Assembly: GCA_916048095.2 (NCBI GenBank)
Contig: OU696575.1
Span: 8,377,001 to 8,441,000, forward strand
Length of the DNA stretch: 64,000 nucleotides
Direction of reading: 5' to 3'
DNA from: Sacculina carcini
Lineage: Eukaryota; Arthropoda; Thecostraca; Sacculinidae
The notes beneath the pieces were generated by a model. It saw nothing but the letters and a program-made list of their open reading frames with translations. It was not told the origin of the DNA and made no database searches. A program made the translations under genes and the position numbers. Each line of letters begins with the position of its first letter. The first letter of the stretch is position 1. Below, piece by piece: positions 22,401-33,611 of the stretch.

Positions 22401-22570
22401 CAGGCACAGCCAGATACACAAAAATACAGAACGTGAGGTACCAATGCTCTGTCTGAATCACACGACTCGGGATCACACTCAAAGCGTTCATGCTTAAATA
22501 TACGAGGATCCATATATATTTTCTGCAATATAAATTGGATGCCAAACTCCTCGTAATCTTTGGTTTGCTG
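19413..22570 (-). pseudogene. decayed Ty3/gypsy element (gag, PR, RT, RNase H, IN)
   Basis: On the minus strand, in order: a possible Gag start near 22420 and a Gag segment (21493-22137) ending in CX2C...HX4C knuckles (CVVCIRCGKTRYFSKAC); protease IDDTGSSESS; RT with an AYLDDVTICEKP catalytic box (about 20850); thumb LGLFSYYSKW (about 20600); RNase H with MTKSLSNAERKYSMVEKEAY (about 20340); the integrase zinc region (about 20020); and an integrase core with IRSDRG, PCHSEGNSQCERYN and TATHQTP (19413-19700). Several frameshifts and stops. It belongs to the same broad clade as the element at 1-2074 but keeps YLDD and DTG. Confidence 0.85.
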
Positions 22571-22659
22571 AGATGGTGCACAAGAAAAGATATAAGAACA
22601 GCATCACATTCACACTAAGACTGACAACATGTCACTTGTGATACACAATACAACTGAAC

Positions 22660-22830
22660 TTCTTACTCACACACACAGACACACACAAACACAAACACAC
22701 ATATAAGTCAAACCCACGCATTCCTATAGGTTCAGACAGAAGCACACACACACACACACGCAGGCACACACACGCACTCCTACAGGATCACACATTTACA
22801 TACACTGGCGAGCAAGACACACACACATAC
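22660..22830 (+). repeat. (CA)n-rich microsatellite region
   Basis: ACACAC runs at about 22673-22700 and 22744-22775 mixed with ACATAC units. Confidence 0.9.
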
Positions 22831-24330
22831 ATACAGAGAATACACAAACGGCAGTAGCGAGTCAAAGTCAACATTACACAATACTAATAACACAATTAGC
22901 TTAACTGTATTCGCAGTTAAATGCTTTCAGCTTTTGTCAATATTTTTGGCGATGTTGTAGTTTAAACATAAGCGGAAAATTAATCAATTATATTGTGCTG
23001 TGTACCATATTTTTCAAATGAATTAACCCAAACACATTTTAAGCTTTGAACGGCATGTGTCACTGAAGTTGAAATTAAGAATAATTGTGAGATTTAGTAT
23101 ATTTAGACGATGGGGCATTAAAAAACTTTGATCGGCATAAATTTGTGAAAAACGTTTTTTGCTCGTTTTTGGTTTTTAGCTTGTGGCCGGTGACACAATG
23201 AATGAAACGGTAGGCCTGTATTGAGACTGCGATAAGTACGCGATCTAGTGTGTGAATGAGCTTTTTTGATAGTGGGTAAGCGGCACATATACATATATAT
23301 ATATACAAGTCATCTAATGTTCTAGTAGGTTCTAGCACCGGAATTATGTCTCCAATTAAAACAAAGAATGCGATGCCCTAATATATACAGTGCAAAATGA
23401 GACATAATCAAAACGATAATAAAGTACAAAGTAAGTAATTATATTTACGTAAAACAATAACAAAGCAATCTGAATAAGTAATCTAGAACATACGAGAACA
23501 ATGACTACTTCGGGTCCGCTGTGAGTTTCAACGCCATATATTGAGCGCCACCTCGAGCACATTAGAAATATAAAATAATATAGCACACATACAATAGAGC
23601 ACAATACTACAAGTATATAAATTATATTTCAGCGCTATAATATTTGAGAAAAATATATTGAAAAATTCAATACGGCGAGTTCAAACCGCTATAAGCTCTC
23701 TTAACATTGTTATCAATATTATCATCCCCGAATGAAGAAAGACCAAATAATGAATAAATTGTGTATGCGTGGGCATGTGTTGTGATGATTCCGTTATCAA
23801 CTCCACCACGACCACCGCTTCCGACGCCGCTGGCGTTGTATTGAACCAGGAATCGTATGGGCAACATAAAGCGATGGGCTGGACCTTTGTCACCGGGTTG
23901 GATGCGCCACGACACGCAATTACTGCGCCGTATTGTGCTACATCTGCGTCAGCTGGGCATTGTAGCCGTACTGCCGGCATTTTGCGGACATGTTCCTGAC
24001 TCATTTTCCAGGTGAGATCACGTGACAAAGTTTGCTGCATATCAGTAAGATGACTTTTTTTCTCAAATAAAACTTTTTCACCATATACTCTGTTCATCCT
24101 AAGAATCCCAAGCATAAATATTCAATTGAGCTGAAGTAAGTATTAAATAAGTTATAAATGCAAATTTTTCGTTTTTGGAGCAAATTTTGCAACTTTTCAT
24201 TTTTAAGAGCAACTAATTGGATTTAGGAGAATTTTTGAACTTTTAGGACAATTATTTCACATTATCCAAAAAAATAGCTTGTCAAGCTGTACAATGCAGC
24301 ATATGTTCATGTATTGTAAGTTGCAAGTTG
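22831..24330. other. unrecognised stretch; one longer minus-strand frame
   Basis: The only notable frame is 23681-24115 (minus, 144 aa) with a GC-richer middle (23790-24000) reading PAVRLQCPADADVAQYGAV. I recognise no domain. It could be chance or a fragment of an unknown gene or exon. Confidence 0.4.
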
Positions 24331-24334
24331 TACG

Positions 24335-25270
24335 TTGTCATCATATGTAAGTTGTACAGTGCAGCATTTGTCTATTCTCCAAAGCTCTCTCCATTTCGTC
24401 CCTTTCCAATCCGGTTCCTTCTCCAACCTCATTCGAATTCCTAGTTCTCACACTCTGGGTTCCCACTTTTTACAAATTTGCATTCTTATCATTTACCGTC
24501 CCAATCACCCCGGCACTTCCGCGATGTTTTCTCAAGAGTGTCCTCCTCTCATCGAAGCGGTATCGTCTATTCTCTCCAGCCATTTTATCATACTCGGCGA
24601 CTTTAACTTCTGGCTTGACTCACCCTCGGCCAATCCTCACTGCTTGAATTTTATCTCATTACTTACTTCTCATGGTCTATCCTATTATTCTCCTTTTCCT
24701 ACACATATATCTGTCCATACATTTGATCTAGTCATGTTTCCCTCCCCATTTCTCGCGTCTGATCCTGTCCCTTCCGACGTATTTGTATTTCCTCCTGATT
24801 TTTCTGTCTCTGACCATGACCTCCTTTTGTCTTCTCTGCCGCTCACTTGTCCACCTTCTCATATTCCCTCCTGCTATAGTAACTACAAATGTTTTAATTC
24901 TATTCAATTTCACTAAATATTATCTTCCTGTCTCCCTATTGTTCCTTTCTCCCCAAAACTCTCGTCCCTTTCTCGTTCTTCCAAATCCACTCTGTACTGT
25001 CTCTGCGGTATTCACTCTCCTGCTTCCTCCTCTCCTCTAGCGGCTCCCGAGTTCTCAACCTTTTTCTCTGAAAAAGTAAAACTCGCACAATCTAGTATTC
25101 CCACCACTTGTGCTGCTCTCACTCACACTTCCACTCATCACCGGCTTACGTCCTTTTTTCACATTAATCTTAATGATATCCTTTCCCTCGTTTCCTCTTC
25201 CAAGCTATTCTTCTCATCAGCTGATCCCATTAGCCCATTAGCCGGCAGTGATCCAAAAATTGATCAATTT
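24335..25270 (+). pseudogene. LINE endonuclease fragment (L2/Rex1-type)
   Basis: The 193-aa frame at 24335-24916 has LIIYRPNHPG, IILGDFNFWLD and PTHISVHTFDLVM, ending with VSDHDLLLSSLPL. These are the central and C-terminal motifs of APE-type endonucleases (GDFN and SDH catalytic signatures). The N-terminal Asn/Glu motifs are missing. Frames beyond 24916 look like the pre-RT linker but are broken. It resembles the partner expected for the RT fragment at 16040-17280. Confidence 0.75.
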
Positions 25271-25799
25271 CAACTACTTTCTCATGATCACTTTTTGATA
25301 TAATGAATATAATGCATTTGATATATTATTTGGACCTTGTACTTATGATATTTTATTTTAAATCAATACTTACGCGATTTAATTAGTCCTAATAGGACAT
25401 TGAATTATACCATTTTTACCATTTTTTTGGTGATTCTATTTAATGACAAACATCATAGACACACGACCTTGAGTATTATTATTATTATTAATTACAGGCA
25501 AATCCAGTAGCATGGGAAGAGTGCAAGCACTATTACCACCCTAAGGTGGCCCCATGTACCGGAAGCGCCCAAAAGATTCAGAGAGAAAGAGAGTTCGAAG
25601 AGAAAAAGGTCTAGAAAGAGAGTTGGAAAGAAAATAATAAATAAATAACAATAAATAATAAACCATCATCCGATAACAATCCATAATGTCACTCCGCCCA
25701 CGTTCCTCAATAAATAATAACAATCAACAATAAATATGTGATTCAGTAAATAACAGCCATCAATAAATAAGAATAAATATTAATAAATAACTAATAAAT

Positions 25800-26150
25800 A
25801 ACAATCAAGAACAATACATATGATTCAATAAGAAACATCCAACAATAAATATAAATATGATTCAATAAGTAACAACAACACAAATAAATATGATTCAATA
25901 AACAATAACACCAATAAATATGATTCAATAAACAACAACACCAATAAATATGATTCAATAAACAACAACACCAATAAATATGATTCAATAAACAACAACA
26001 ACAATAAATATGATTCAATAAACAGCAACAACTATAAATATGATTCAATAAACAACAACAATAACTATGATTCAATAAACAACAACAACAATAAATATGA
26101 CTCAATAAACAGCAACAACAATAAATATGATTCAATAAACAACAACAGCC
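25800..26150 (+). repeat. 30-bp satellite, left foldback arm
   Basis: Tandem 30-bp units containing ATGATTCAATAAACAACAAC with CACCAATAA or CAACAATAA variants, about ten units. They are the inverse of the right-arm satellite. Confidence 0.9.
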
Positions 26151-26262
26151 AACACTGAATAAAAGTATAATTTAATAAATAACAACAACCAATAATAAAT
26201 AGTAATAAATAGAGAGTAAATAGGAATAAATATAAATAAATATATAAATAATATAAATAATA

Positions 26263-26520
26263 ATGTTTATTGAGTCATATTTATTGTTGTTGTTGTTTAT
26301 TGAATCATATTTATTGTTGTTGCTGTTTATTGAATCATATTTATTGTTGTTGTTGTTTATTGAATCATATTTATTGTTGTTGCTGTTTATTGAATCATAT
26401 TTATTGTTGTTGTTGTTTATTGAATCATATTTATTGGTGTTATTGTTTATTTAATCATATTTATTTGTGTTGTTGTTACTTATTGAATCATATTTATATT
26501 TATTGTTGGATGTTTCTTTT
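26263..26520 (+). repeat. 30-bp satellite, right foldback arm
   Basis: About eight units of TTATTGAATCATATTTATTG with GTTGTTGTTG, the reverse complement of the left-arm units. Confidence 0.9.
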
Positions 26521-26876
26521 TTGAATCATATGTATTGTTCTTGATTGTTATTTATTACTTATTTATTAATATTTATTCTTATTTATTGATGGCTGTTTTT
26601 TAATGAATCACATATTTATTGTTGATTGTTATTATTTATTGAGGAACGTGGGCGGAGTGACATTATGGATTGTTATCGGATGATGGTTTATTATTTATTG
26701 TTATTTATTTATTATTTTCTTTCCAACTCTCTTTGTAGACTTTTTTCTCTTCGAACTCTCTTTCTCTCTGAATCTTTTGGGCGCTTCCGGTACCTGGGGC
26801 CACCTTAGGGTGGTAATAGTGCTTGCACTCTTCCCATGCTACTGGATTTGCCTGTAATTAATAATAATAAAATAAT

Positions 26877-27382
26877 GAACATATTAGCCACAAACGCTTG
26901 TGTACTCCCATACTCTGAAATAGGGGAATATGTTCATCTCGGCCAGTGTAGTGTCAAAGGCGTACCAAGTGCGGTGAGTGCGACTGCGACGTGTGGCCAA
27001 TATGTTCACTTTTCACCATAGCGAAATTTCAGTGGTTTTCAACACAAGACACGGGTTTATACACAACAGGTAGCTAGCACCTAACATACTGTGCGGTTAT
27101 TGGCTAGTCTAGTAATCTAACTTGGATAAACTTGAACTGACCTGACCTAACCTAACCAATAACCGCACAGTATGTTAGGTGCTAGCTACTTGTTGTATAC
27201 AAAATCGTGTGTTGCGTTGAAAGCCACTGAAATTTCGTTATGGTGAAAACTGAACATATTGGCCACAAGTCGCAGTCGCACTCTCCGCACTTGGTACGCC
27301 TTTGACACTACACTGGCCAAGTTGAGCATATTGCCCTATTGCAGAGTATGGGAGTACCCGGGCACTTGTGGCTAATATGTTC
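26877..27382. mobile_element. palindromic MITE
   Basis: Left arm 26877 to about 27099 begins GAACATATTAGCCACAA. Right arm about 27153-27382 ends with the inverse (TTGTGGCTAATATGTTC) and the inner arms share AACCGCACAGTATGTTAGGT. Arms of about 225 bp are separated by about 50 bp. Arm divergence is a few percent. No coding. No clear target duplication. Confidence 0.8.
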
Positions 27383-28190
27383 ATAGGGCAATATTGTAGT
27401 TCTCCCCCCTCACAGAAGATTCCACACACACATGCACACACATACAGTCAATGCAAAACATGATACACCACAGATTCATGAAACACTTCTGTGATAATTT
27501 TGAAAACCGAGGAAGCAAGGATATTGCCCTATAATTGGAAAATGTGTTTTGAAACACAAGCTATGATATCAATTTGCTGTGCTTTAAGACCATTCAGCAC
27601 AAAATACAGTCGTAAAATATATTCACATGCACACTATAAATGCTAAAACAGTGTACGAATGCAACAAAATGAGTCTTTATAACTAGCAATGTTTTAACTT
27701 ATAACATTGCTATCGCACATTTTGTTTTAGTCTGACTCTGCGTGCGTGTGTGTGTTTGTGTATATGTGTGGGGTGTGAACCAGTGTATTTCCTGGCAGTG
27801 ATGTGGTACGTTTATCGGCGTGGAACCGTCTCAACTCAACCTTTTCTTCAACGCTGTTGCTAAGAGCTCAAGACCCGCTTTTCCAAAGGATTTCCAGTAT
27901 GTTTATGAATCAGGTAGGAGATTCATGAATTTGGTGCATGTTTAGATAACACTAATAGATTACTGTTAATTCATTGGAGTGTATGTGAAGGAATGTGAAT
28001 GTGATTGGTATGTGCATTTGAGACGAAATATGTGAATTACGCTATATAAATGGTTTAATTTGTAAAAAAGTATAATTTATAATAATTGAAATATTCATAA
28101 AGGGCTTGTCAGATGGAGTCCCAGATTACTCACATATTTCCAGTAACAAAAACGCATCAAGTGCTCGAGCTGAATTTAGAGATGTACCAA
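27383..28190. other. no recognised gene
   Basis: AT-rich sequence with short GT-rich and CACA-rich runs. ATATTGCCCTAT occurs three times around 27325-27535, in both orientations, beside the MITE end. Confidence 0.4.
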
Positions 28191-28195
28191 AAATG

Positions 28196-28256
<61 letters not shown>

Positions 28257-28271
28257 TGCATGTTCATATTC

Positions 28272-28302
<31 letters not shown>

Positions 28303-28310
28303 CTTTGGAA
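28196..28310. repeat. (TA)n microsatellite
   Basis: Two TA runs (about 28196-28250 and 28272-28302) separated by a short CATGTTCATATTC spacer. Confidence 0.95.
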
Positions 28311-28332
28311 GGAGGCCATTATGTATGCACGA

Positions 28333-28605
28333 TTAGTTGAAATCAACAGCAATCTGGGCACTGTTGTGCTGGTACGATAGCTTCTCTATGCTTCGCACGA
28401 TTTTTCTGTGCTCAGGAGACAACACACTCAGTTGTTCACTGAATTTTATTCCTCGAGGTACCTTTCGGCTATCACTAGCCATCGTCAGGAGAAGTAGATA
28501 TAACACAATACAATACACAGCAAAATACACAATATCAAACAATACAGAATAAACGGTGTTTATAAACAAGGTGGACAATATATCAATCATGTGCCAATGT
28601 GGCAC
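28333..28605 (-). pseudogene. Penelope-like element 5' region with short reading frame
   Basis: The minus-strand frame starting at ATG 28482 reads MASDSRKVPRGIKFSEQLSV and ends at 28333. I recognise no domain in it. The strand carries a hammerhead-type motif overlapping its start (28448-28496), a feature known from the pseudo-LTRs of Penelope-like elements. The sequence around the motif is closely related to 43690-43760, where the same ATG-in-stem arrangement occurs. No RT is attached, so only a 5' fragment is present. Confidence 0.5.
28448..28496 (-). ncRNA. hammerhead-type ribozyme candidate
   Basis: Minus-strand core: CUGACGA (28482-28488), stem II GGCUA/UAGCC with GUGA loop, GAAA (28463-28466), stem III AGGU/ACCU as a palindrome, cleavage-site C at 28455, and stem I with CUC/GAG plus further pairs. 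One extra U follows CUGACGA before stem II, which departs from the canonical core. Compensatory differences from the 43690 copy support the fold. Confidence 0.65.
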
Positions 28606-28746
28606 CTACATAATGACACCTATGCGGCAAACGGTTGATACAAAATTAGCACCTATGTGCCAAGGTCCATTGGTGTCGCATGGATGGGAGGGCGACATCT
28701 GGCTGTTGCTGAATGTTAATTTCACATTTATTTTTATTAATAAATA

Positions 28747-28793
28747 CATATATATATATACGAGTATATATATATATATATATATATATACGA

Positions 28794-28826
<33 letters not shown>
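28747..28826. repeat. (TA)n microsatellite with CGAG interruptions
   Basis: TA runs broken twice by ACGAGTA, a regular higher-order pattern. Confidence 0.95.
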
Positions 28827-28831
<5 letters not shown>

Positions 28832-28904
28832 AACATTTCATAACATTATGAAAGCTAAGCTAAAATATATATATTATGAGAGCATTCATAATATATATAT
28901 TTTA

Positions 28905-29796
28905 TAACATTGCCAAATCCATGAGTCCCGACAGAAAACTATGTTGGAGGAAAAATGTCATATATAACAGAGGTTCCCAAACTGGGGTCCCCGGACCCCA
29001 GGGGGTCCCTGAGAAGGTCCTAGGGGGTCCGCTACTTCTCCCGCCATCCTTAGGAGAGAGGATAGAAGGTACCCGTTTTATTTCACTTTGGTGACATCAA
29101 ACTCCACATTGATCAACTGTGTAGGAGCCATTAAGCTCATCCATCCAACTGAACAAGATGTTTGATAGCTTTTGTGTTTAATTGTGGACTTTTTTATGAA
29201 AGTATTTCGATTTTTTGGTTATCTGTGGTGACAGTTCATGCTGTAATTGTCTATCTATTGTGACTATTTCTACCAATTTTACTTTGTATTGAATTTAAAA
29301 CGATAAAAAATATTGAAAATATTTCAAATGTATATTTTGAGAATCTCTTCGTGTAGGAACATGCAAATAGTAAATTTACTGCATTGTAATCATATAATGG
29401 GTACCTGGGTATGGTAATAGTAACTTCTAATTGGCTGGGGGTCCTCGGATGGGACTTAAATATCTGGGGGGTCCTTAACATGGTAAAGTTTAGGAACCTA
29501 TGATATATAAGATAGTGTGCACGGTATGTGGAAAAATCTACATTGGTGAGACCTCGCCACCAGTACGTTTAAGGATCCTGGAAGGATCCACCAACTATAA
29601 GCTGGGAGGTCCAATTATAAAGCATTTTATGGAAGAGCATAACAAAATGGAAGTGACGATAAAGTGGACAGTTACACACAGCGGAATATTAGACGATGCT
29701 ACTAGAAGATATGCAGAGGCAGCATACATTCAAGAAAATGACTCCAGCTGCATCATGAACGGCTGCAAAGGAATTGAACTTAATTGCAAATTCTGA
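28905..29796 (+). pseudogene. Penelope-like GIY-YIG endonuclease, split by a MITE
   Basis: Coding begins with SPDRKLCWRKNVIY (28920-28960), is interrupted at 28968-29502, and continues IYKIVCTVCGKIYIGET, ending TRRYAEAAYIQ...MNGCKGIELNCKF with a stop at 29794-29796. This is the C-terminal GIY-YIG nuclease of Penelope-like elements: the GIY position reads VIY and YIG is intact. The MITE sits inside the GIY motif and its 8-bp duplication lies in the coding sequence. Upstream RT is missing, so this is a 5'-truncated copy, as is usual for retroelements. Confidence 0.85.
28968..29502. mobile_element. hAT MITE with perfect 8-bp TSD
   Basis: The 535-bp insert starts CAGAGGTTCCCAAACTGGGG, and its right end in reverse complement reads CATAGGTTCCTAAACT, a 13/16 terminal match. 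It is flanked by ATATATAA at 28960-28967 and 29503-29510. GGGGTCC motifs lie near both ends. Termini of this type belong to hAT/Charlie-like elements. Confidence 0.92.
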
Positions 29797-30229
29797 TTTA
29801 ATGGTAATATTTATTGCATGTAATTTTCGATTGTTAGTTTTATATTATTTACTTAAAAGTGTGTCAAAATCAAATACGCGTGACTGAATGTTTATATTCA
29901 TTTATATCTACTAAATATATTGTGTTCATGGCTCGTCTGTTTGATGTATTTTATAAAACAGTACTTGATAAAGCCTGGTTGAGTATAACAAAGTTATAAT
30001 CAGACCAGTTTTCTATCTGTCAGTTTACTCAGTTTTCTTTCTCTCTCTTTCTCAGTTTACGTTCGCGTTCTTTCGCGGCCTGCTTGTGCAGCTGTCGTTA
30101 AGCTAATTTATGTGTTAGAGCGACGCCCGTAGTACACTGCGCCTGATATGCTTGGCAACGTGTGACCGTTGATTAATTATCTTTCTTGTGTCTGACTTGG
30201 CTGAGCATCTCGAGTCAACACGCCTGTGT
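29797..30229. other. no recognised gene
   Basis: Non-coding spacer between the Penelope fragment and the gypsy pol. A pyrimidine-rich stretch (30028-30057) is the only visible feature. Confidence 0.4.
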
Positions 30230-32739
30230 ACTGTCAGATCGTGTTTAGAAATAGCTCCCAACTAGGTTGGCAGCCGAACTGTTTGCCCGGTGAGATTCAG
30301 TGTGGCACATTGAGCCGACGACCTGTGGTCGTGGTGACATATGGTGAAACATCGATAGATGAGACATTTCACGTCATTCCAAGTGTCAAGGGAATTCTGC
30401 TTTCGTGGTCAGCATCTCGCCGATTGCTAATACTACCACAAAATTACCCAGAACAGCAGATAATTCACCAAATCAGCTCAAAACAAGAGATTGTGCTTTG
30501 AAGTACAAAGACTTCAGCGCATCAGAAAGAGACCACAAAACACATCGGCGAATGCAAAAGGGAAGAGCTTATTCGAAAGTACCCTGAAGTTTTCGATGGC
30601 AACATCAAGTGCATGCCAGGCGAGAAGCTCCACATATCTCACCGCGAGAACGCAAAACCATTTTGCATCACGGCACCGCGAAAAGTTCCATTCAGTCTGC
30701 AAGATAAACTGAAAAATGAACTGGAGACACTCGTACAAAACAACATCATTGCGCCAATGAACGAGCCATCTGAGTGGTGCGCTCCAATCGTGGTTGCACC
30801 AAAGAAAAAATCACAAGAAATTCGAATGTGTGTTGACCTATCGTTTTTAAACAAATACGTGATCAGAGAGCCATTTCCCACAGAAACACCAGCTGAAGCG
30901 GTTTTGCGCATATCACAGAATAGCACAGGATTCTTCACGACGTTCGATGCTCAAAAAGTATATCACCAGTGTGAGTTAGACGAAGACAGTCAGAAACTTA
31001 CTACTTTTATCACACCATTCGGGAGATACAAGTACCTAAGGGCACCATACGGCATATCCTCGATCTCAGATCACTATAACAGGAGAATGTATGAATGTTT
31101 CGCCGAAATGGAAAATTTTGCGAGAGTAGTGGACGACGTCAACGTGTATGATAATAACATGGAAGAGCATCATGCTCATGTGCAGAAATTTCTTCGAGTG
31201 TGCCAGCAGAAAGGAGTATCTTTAAACAAGGATAAATTTGGATTCGGACAAACATTCGTCAAATTTGCTGGACATGTACTCACCAAGGATGGCTACAGTC
31301 TCGATCCCGATCTATACCGTGCGATCGCTCAATTTCCTAAGCCAACCAACGTGTCAGATCTACGATCATTTTTTGGTTTGGCAAACCAATTGTCATCGTT
31401 CTCAAAAAGTGTAGCAGCGGCTCTACAGCCTCTACGCGCTCTATTGAGTACAAAAAACGTTTTTGTGTGGACTGAAGCCCACAATAATGCTTTCATTGAA
31501 GCACGAAAGATTTTGTCGTCAGATTCAATGCTATCCTATTATGATCCTCGAAAACCGACGACATTAACCACTGACGCTAGTCGTCTGAATGGTATTGGAT
31601 TTGTGTTAACACAGGAACAATCGAACGGCACAATGAGAGTCACTCAAGTCGGATCCAGGTTCTTGACTGACTCGGAATCCAGGTACGCTGTTATAGAATT
31701 AGAAGCACTGGCAGTGGCATGGGCCCTGAAAGAATGTCGTCAAATCCTTTTGGGACGAGAAATATTTACAATAACAGTTGACCATAAGCCTCTAGTGCCA
31801 ACATTTTCTAACAGACGAATGGGTGAAATAGAGAATCCCAGGATGCAAAAAATTCGCATGAAAACAATCGAGTTCAATTTCACGATGAAATGGTGCAAAG
31901 GGTCCGAAAACAACACAGCGGATGCTCTGTCAAGGTCAACCGTCAATCATCCTGTTATTGGTGACGAATTGGGAGAATCTGTGACAGAGGAGAAGATTTG
32001 TGCACTCTGTATGCAATCGGCAAACGAAGAAAACGTAAATTTACGCTTGGAGAAAATTAAAGAAGTAGCTGAAGCCGATCGCGAGATGAGATATCTTAAA
32101 AGGCATATCATCGATGGTTTTCCTCCAAATAAACATCAACTGCCAGAAGAAATACGTCAGTATTGGCCAAAGCACCAATATTTAACAATTGATGATGGAT
32201 TGATCGTGTGTGGTTGCCGCTTGGTGATACCGAGAGCCCTCCGCAGAGAAATGCTATGTCTACTTCATGACGGACACCAAGGCCAAGAACGCACAAAAGA
32301 AAGAGCGAGGCGTTTGATTTACTGGCCCGGTATAGACCACGATATTGAAACGACGACAAGACAATGTGAGAAGTGTCAACAAATGCTACCGGCACAACAA
32401 AATGAGTCGTATATATCACACGCTCAACCAACAAGACCTTTTCAAATAATCTCAGCTGACATTGCACAATACGGAGCTAGAATTTTTTTGATCACAGTAG
32501 ACCACTACTCATCTTGGTGTACGCTTGTGGATTTCGGAAAAAAAGCTACGACACTACAGTTAATTCAAAGCTGTCAAGATATTTTCTGTGTTAATGGCGT
32601 CCCAGACATCTGGTACAGCGATATTGGACCACAGTTCACATCCAACAAACTCCGTCAGTTCCTTCTGCAATGGGGGTGCAGCAGAGAGTATCTTCACCAG
32701 GATACGCCTAGTCTAACGGTAAAGCAGAATCTGCCGTGA
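30230..32739 (+). pseudogene. Ty3/gypsy pol: PR end, RT, RNase H, integrase
   Basis: A 708-codon frame (30613-32739) encodes RT with EIRMCVDLSFLNKYV, GFFTTFDAQKVYHQ and a VVDDVNVYD catalytic box. RNase H follows (LTTDASRLNGIGFVL; ADALSRS), then the integrase HHCC (HDGHQGQERTKERAR; CEKCQQ) and part of the DDE core (ADIAQYGARIFLITVDHYSS; DIGPQFTS). The region 30230-30610, in other frames, carries the protease C-terminus and the segment leading to RT, with a stop at about 30500. A frameshift near 32705 separates the integrase Glu, which lies in the next frame. Gag and the 5' LTR are absent, so the copy is 5'-truncated. Confidence 0.9.
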
Positions 32740-33320
32740 AAGCGATGAAGAAGATAATCGCTAAATGTTGGAACAAGCAGTCCAGGTCGCTGGATCGTGA
32801 CAAGTGGACAAAGGCAATTTTGCAGTATAGAAACACGCCAGGTGCTAATGGATTATCTCCTGCACAAATGGTATTTGGGCGACCAATTCAAGATCTTATG
32901 CCCGCACATCGTCGGTGTTTTGACCCAAAATGGCAGCAGATGGACAAAGAGTGTGATAGTGTCGAGAGAAGCGAGCTTCTAGAGAAGGTGACAAAGCATT
33001 ACAGCAAAGGATCTTCCAGAATTGCGAGTGGGAAACTGCGTTGCTGTACGTGAGCCGGTCAGCAAATTGTGGTCACAGTACGGTATTATGGTCGGCACAG
33101 CGTCACACACACGATATTTGGTACGGATGAACAGCGGCCGCGTGTTATGTCGAAATCGCCGATTCATTCGACGGAGATGGGCTCATACCACACCCAGCGA
33201 TTTCCCAAGAGAATATCGTTTTGCAGACTTGCAAGAAAACGTTTGTCTGAACGACAAGGAAGCAGAACCATCCGGTGAAACGGCACAAGCGCCGCTCAGG
33301 AGATCACAGAGGACCTGACG
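32706..33320 (+). pseudogene. gypsy integrase C-terminus (frame-shifted continuation)
   Basis: This continues the pol above in another frame: NGKAESAVKAMKK supplies the catalytic Glu, then NTPGANGLSPAQMVFGRPIQ is the conserved integrase tail motif. A second shift near 33020 leads to the final basic segment ending at about 33317. The last codons precede a purine-rich tract and the LTR at 33368. Confidence 0.8.
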
Positions 33321-33367
33321 CCGGCCTGTGAGACTCATTGAAGGAATGTGAGTCTCAAGGAGGGAGG

Positions 33368-33611
33368 TGTTGTGAGTGCACTGGTACCGTGTTGCTGAGT
33401 GCGCCTCTGCGTGTGTCTACTGGTTGTATGCTTGTACCGTTTGTACGTTTGTATGCATGAGGTGGTAAGAGTGTGCGCGAGGTGTCAATACAGTCTGATT
33501 TGAGCTGTGTGTGTGTGTGACCCGCGTGTCTGCTTTCCCGGCGCATCGAAGCATTGGCTCAGATTATATTTAATGTGAGGTCTCGGTCTCAGCAGACGAC
33601 CAAGCTAAACA
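33368..33611 (+). mobile_element. 3' LTR of the 30.2-kb gypsy element
   Basis: Starts TGTTGTGAGTGC after a polypurine tract (AAGGAGGGAGG) and ends CTAAACA, giving TGTT/AACA inverted ends over 244 bp. No matching 5' LTR is present. It directly abuts Penelope sequence at 33612, inside that element's GIY-YIG region, so the gypsy element inserted there or a rearrangement joined them. Confidence 0.75.

Larger units (their letters stand above)
25474..26873. mobile_element. large foldback (palindromic) element
   Basis: The left arm (25474 to about 26160) and right arm (about 26262-26873) are inverted copies. Both outer ends read ATTATTATTAATTACAGGCA toward the centre, followed by AATCCAGTAGCATGG, and CACTCCGCCCACGTTCCTC is matched in the right arm. 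Each arm carries a 30-bp tandem satellite. The element has no coding capacity; long Leu/Ile/Tyr/Cys frames through it are repeat artefacts. The structure resembles Drosophila FB elements in outline. I could not define a target duplication because both ends sit in ATT repeats. Confidence 0.85.

Noticed and set aside
23681..24115. New host gene
   Set aside because: The 144-aa minus-strand frame has no recognisable domain or convincing splice structure and the region is otherwise non-coding; kept only as an unrecognised stretch.
25791..26524. Long frames rich in Leu, Ile, Tyr and Cys on both strands
   Set aside because: They are translations of the 30-bp satellite in the foldback arms; a unit length divisible by three keeps any frame open.
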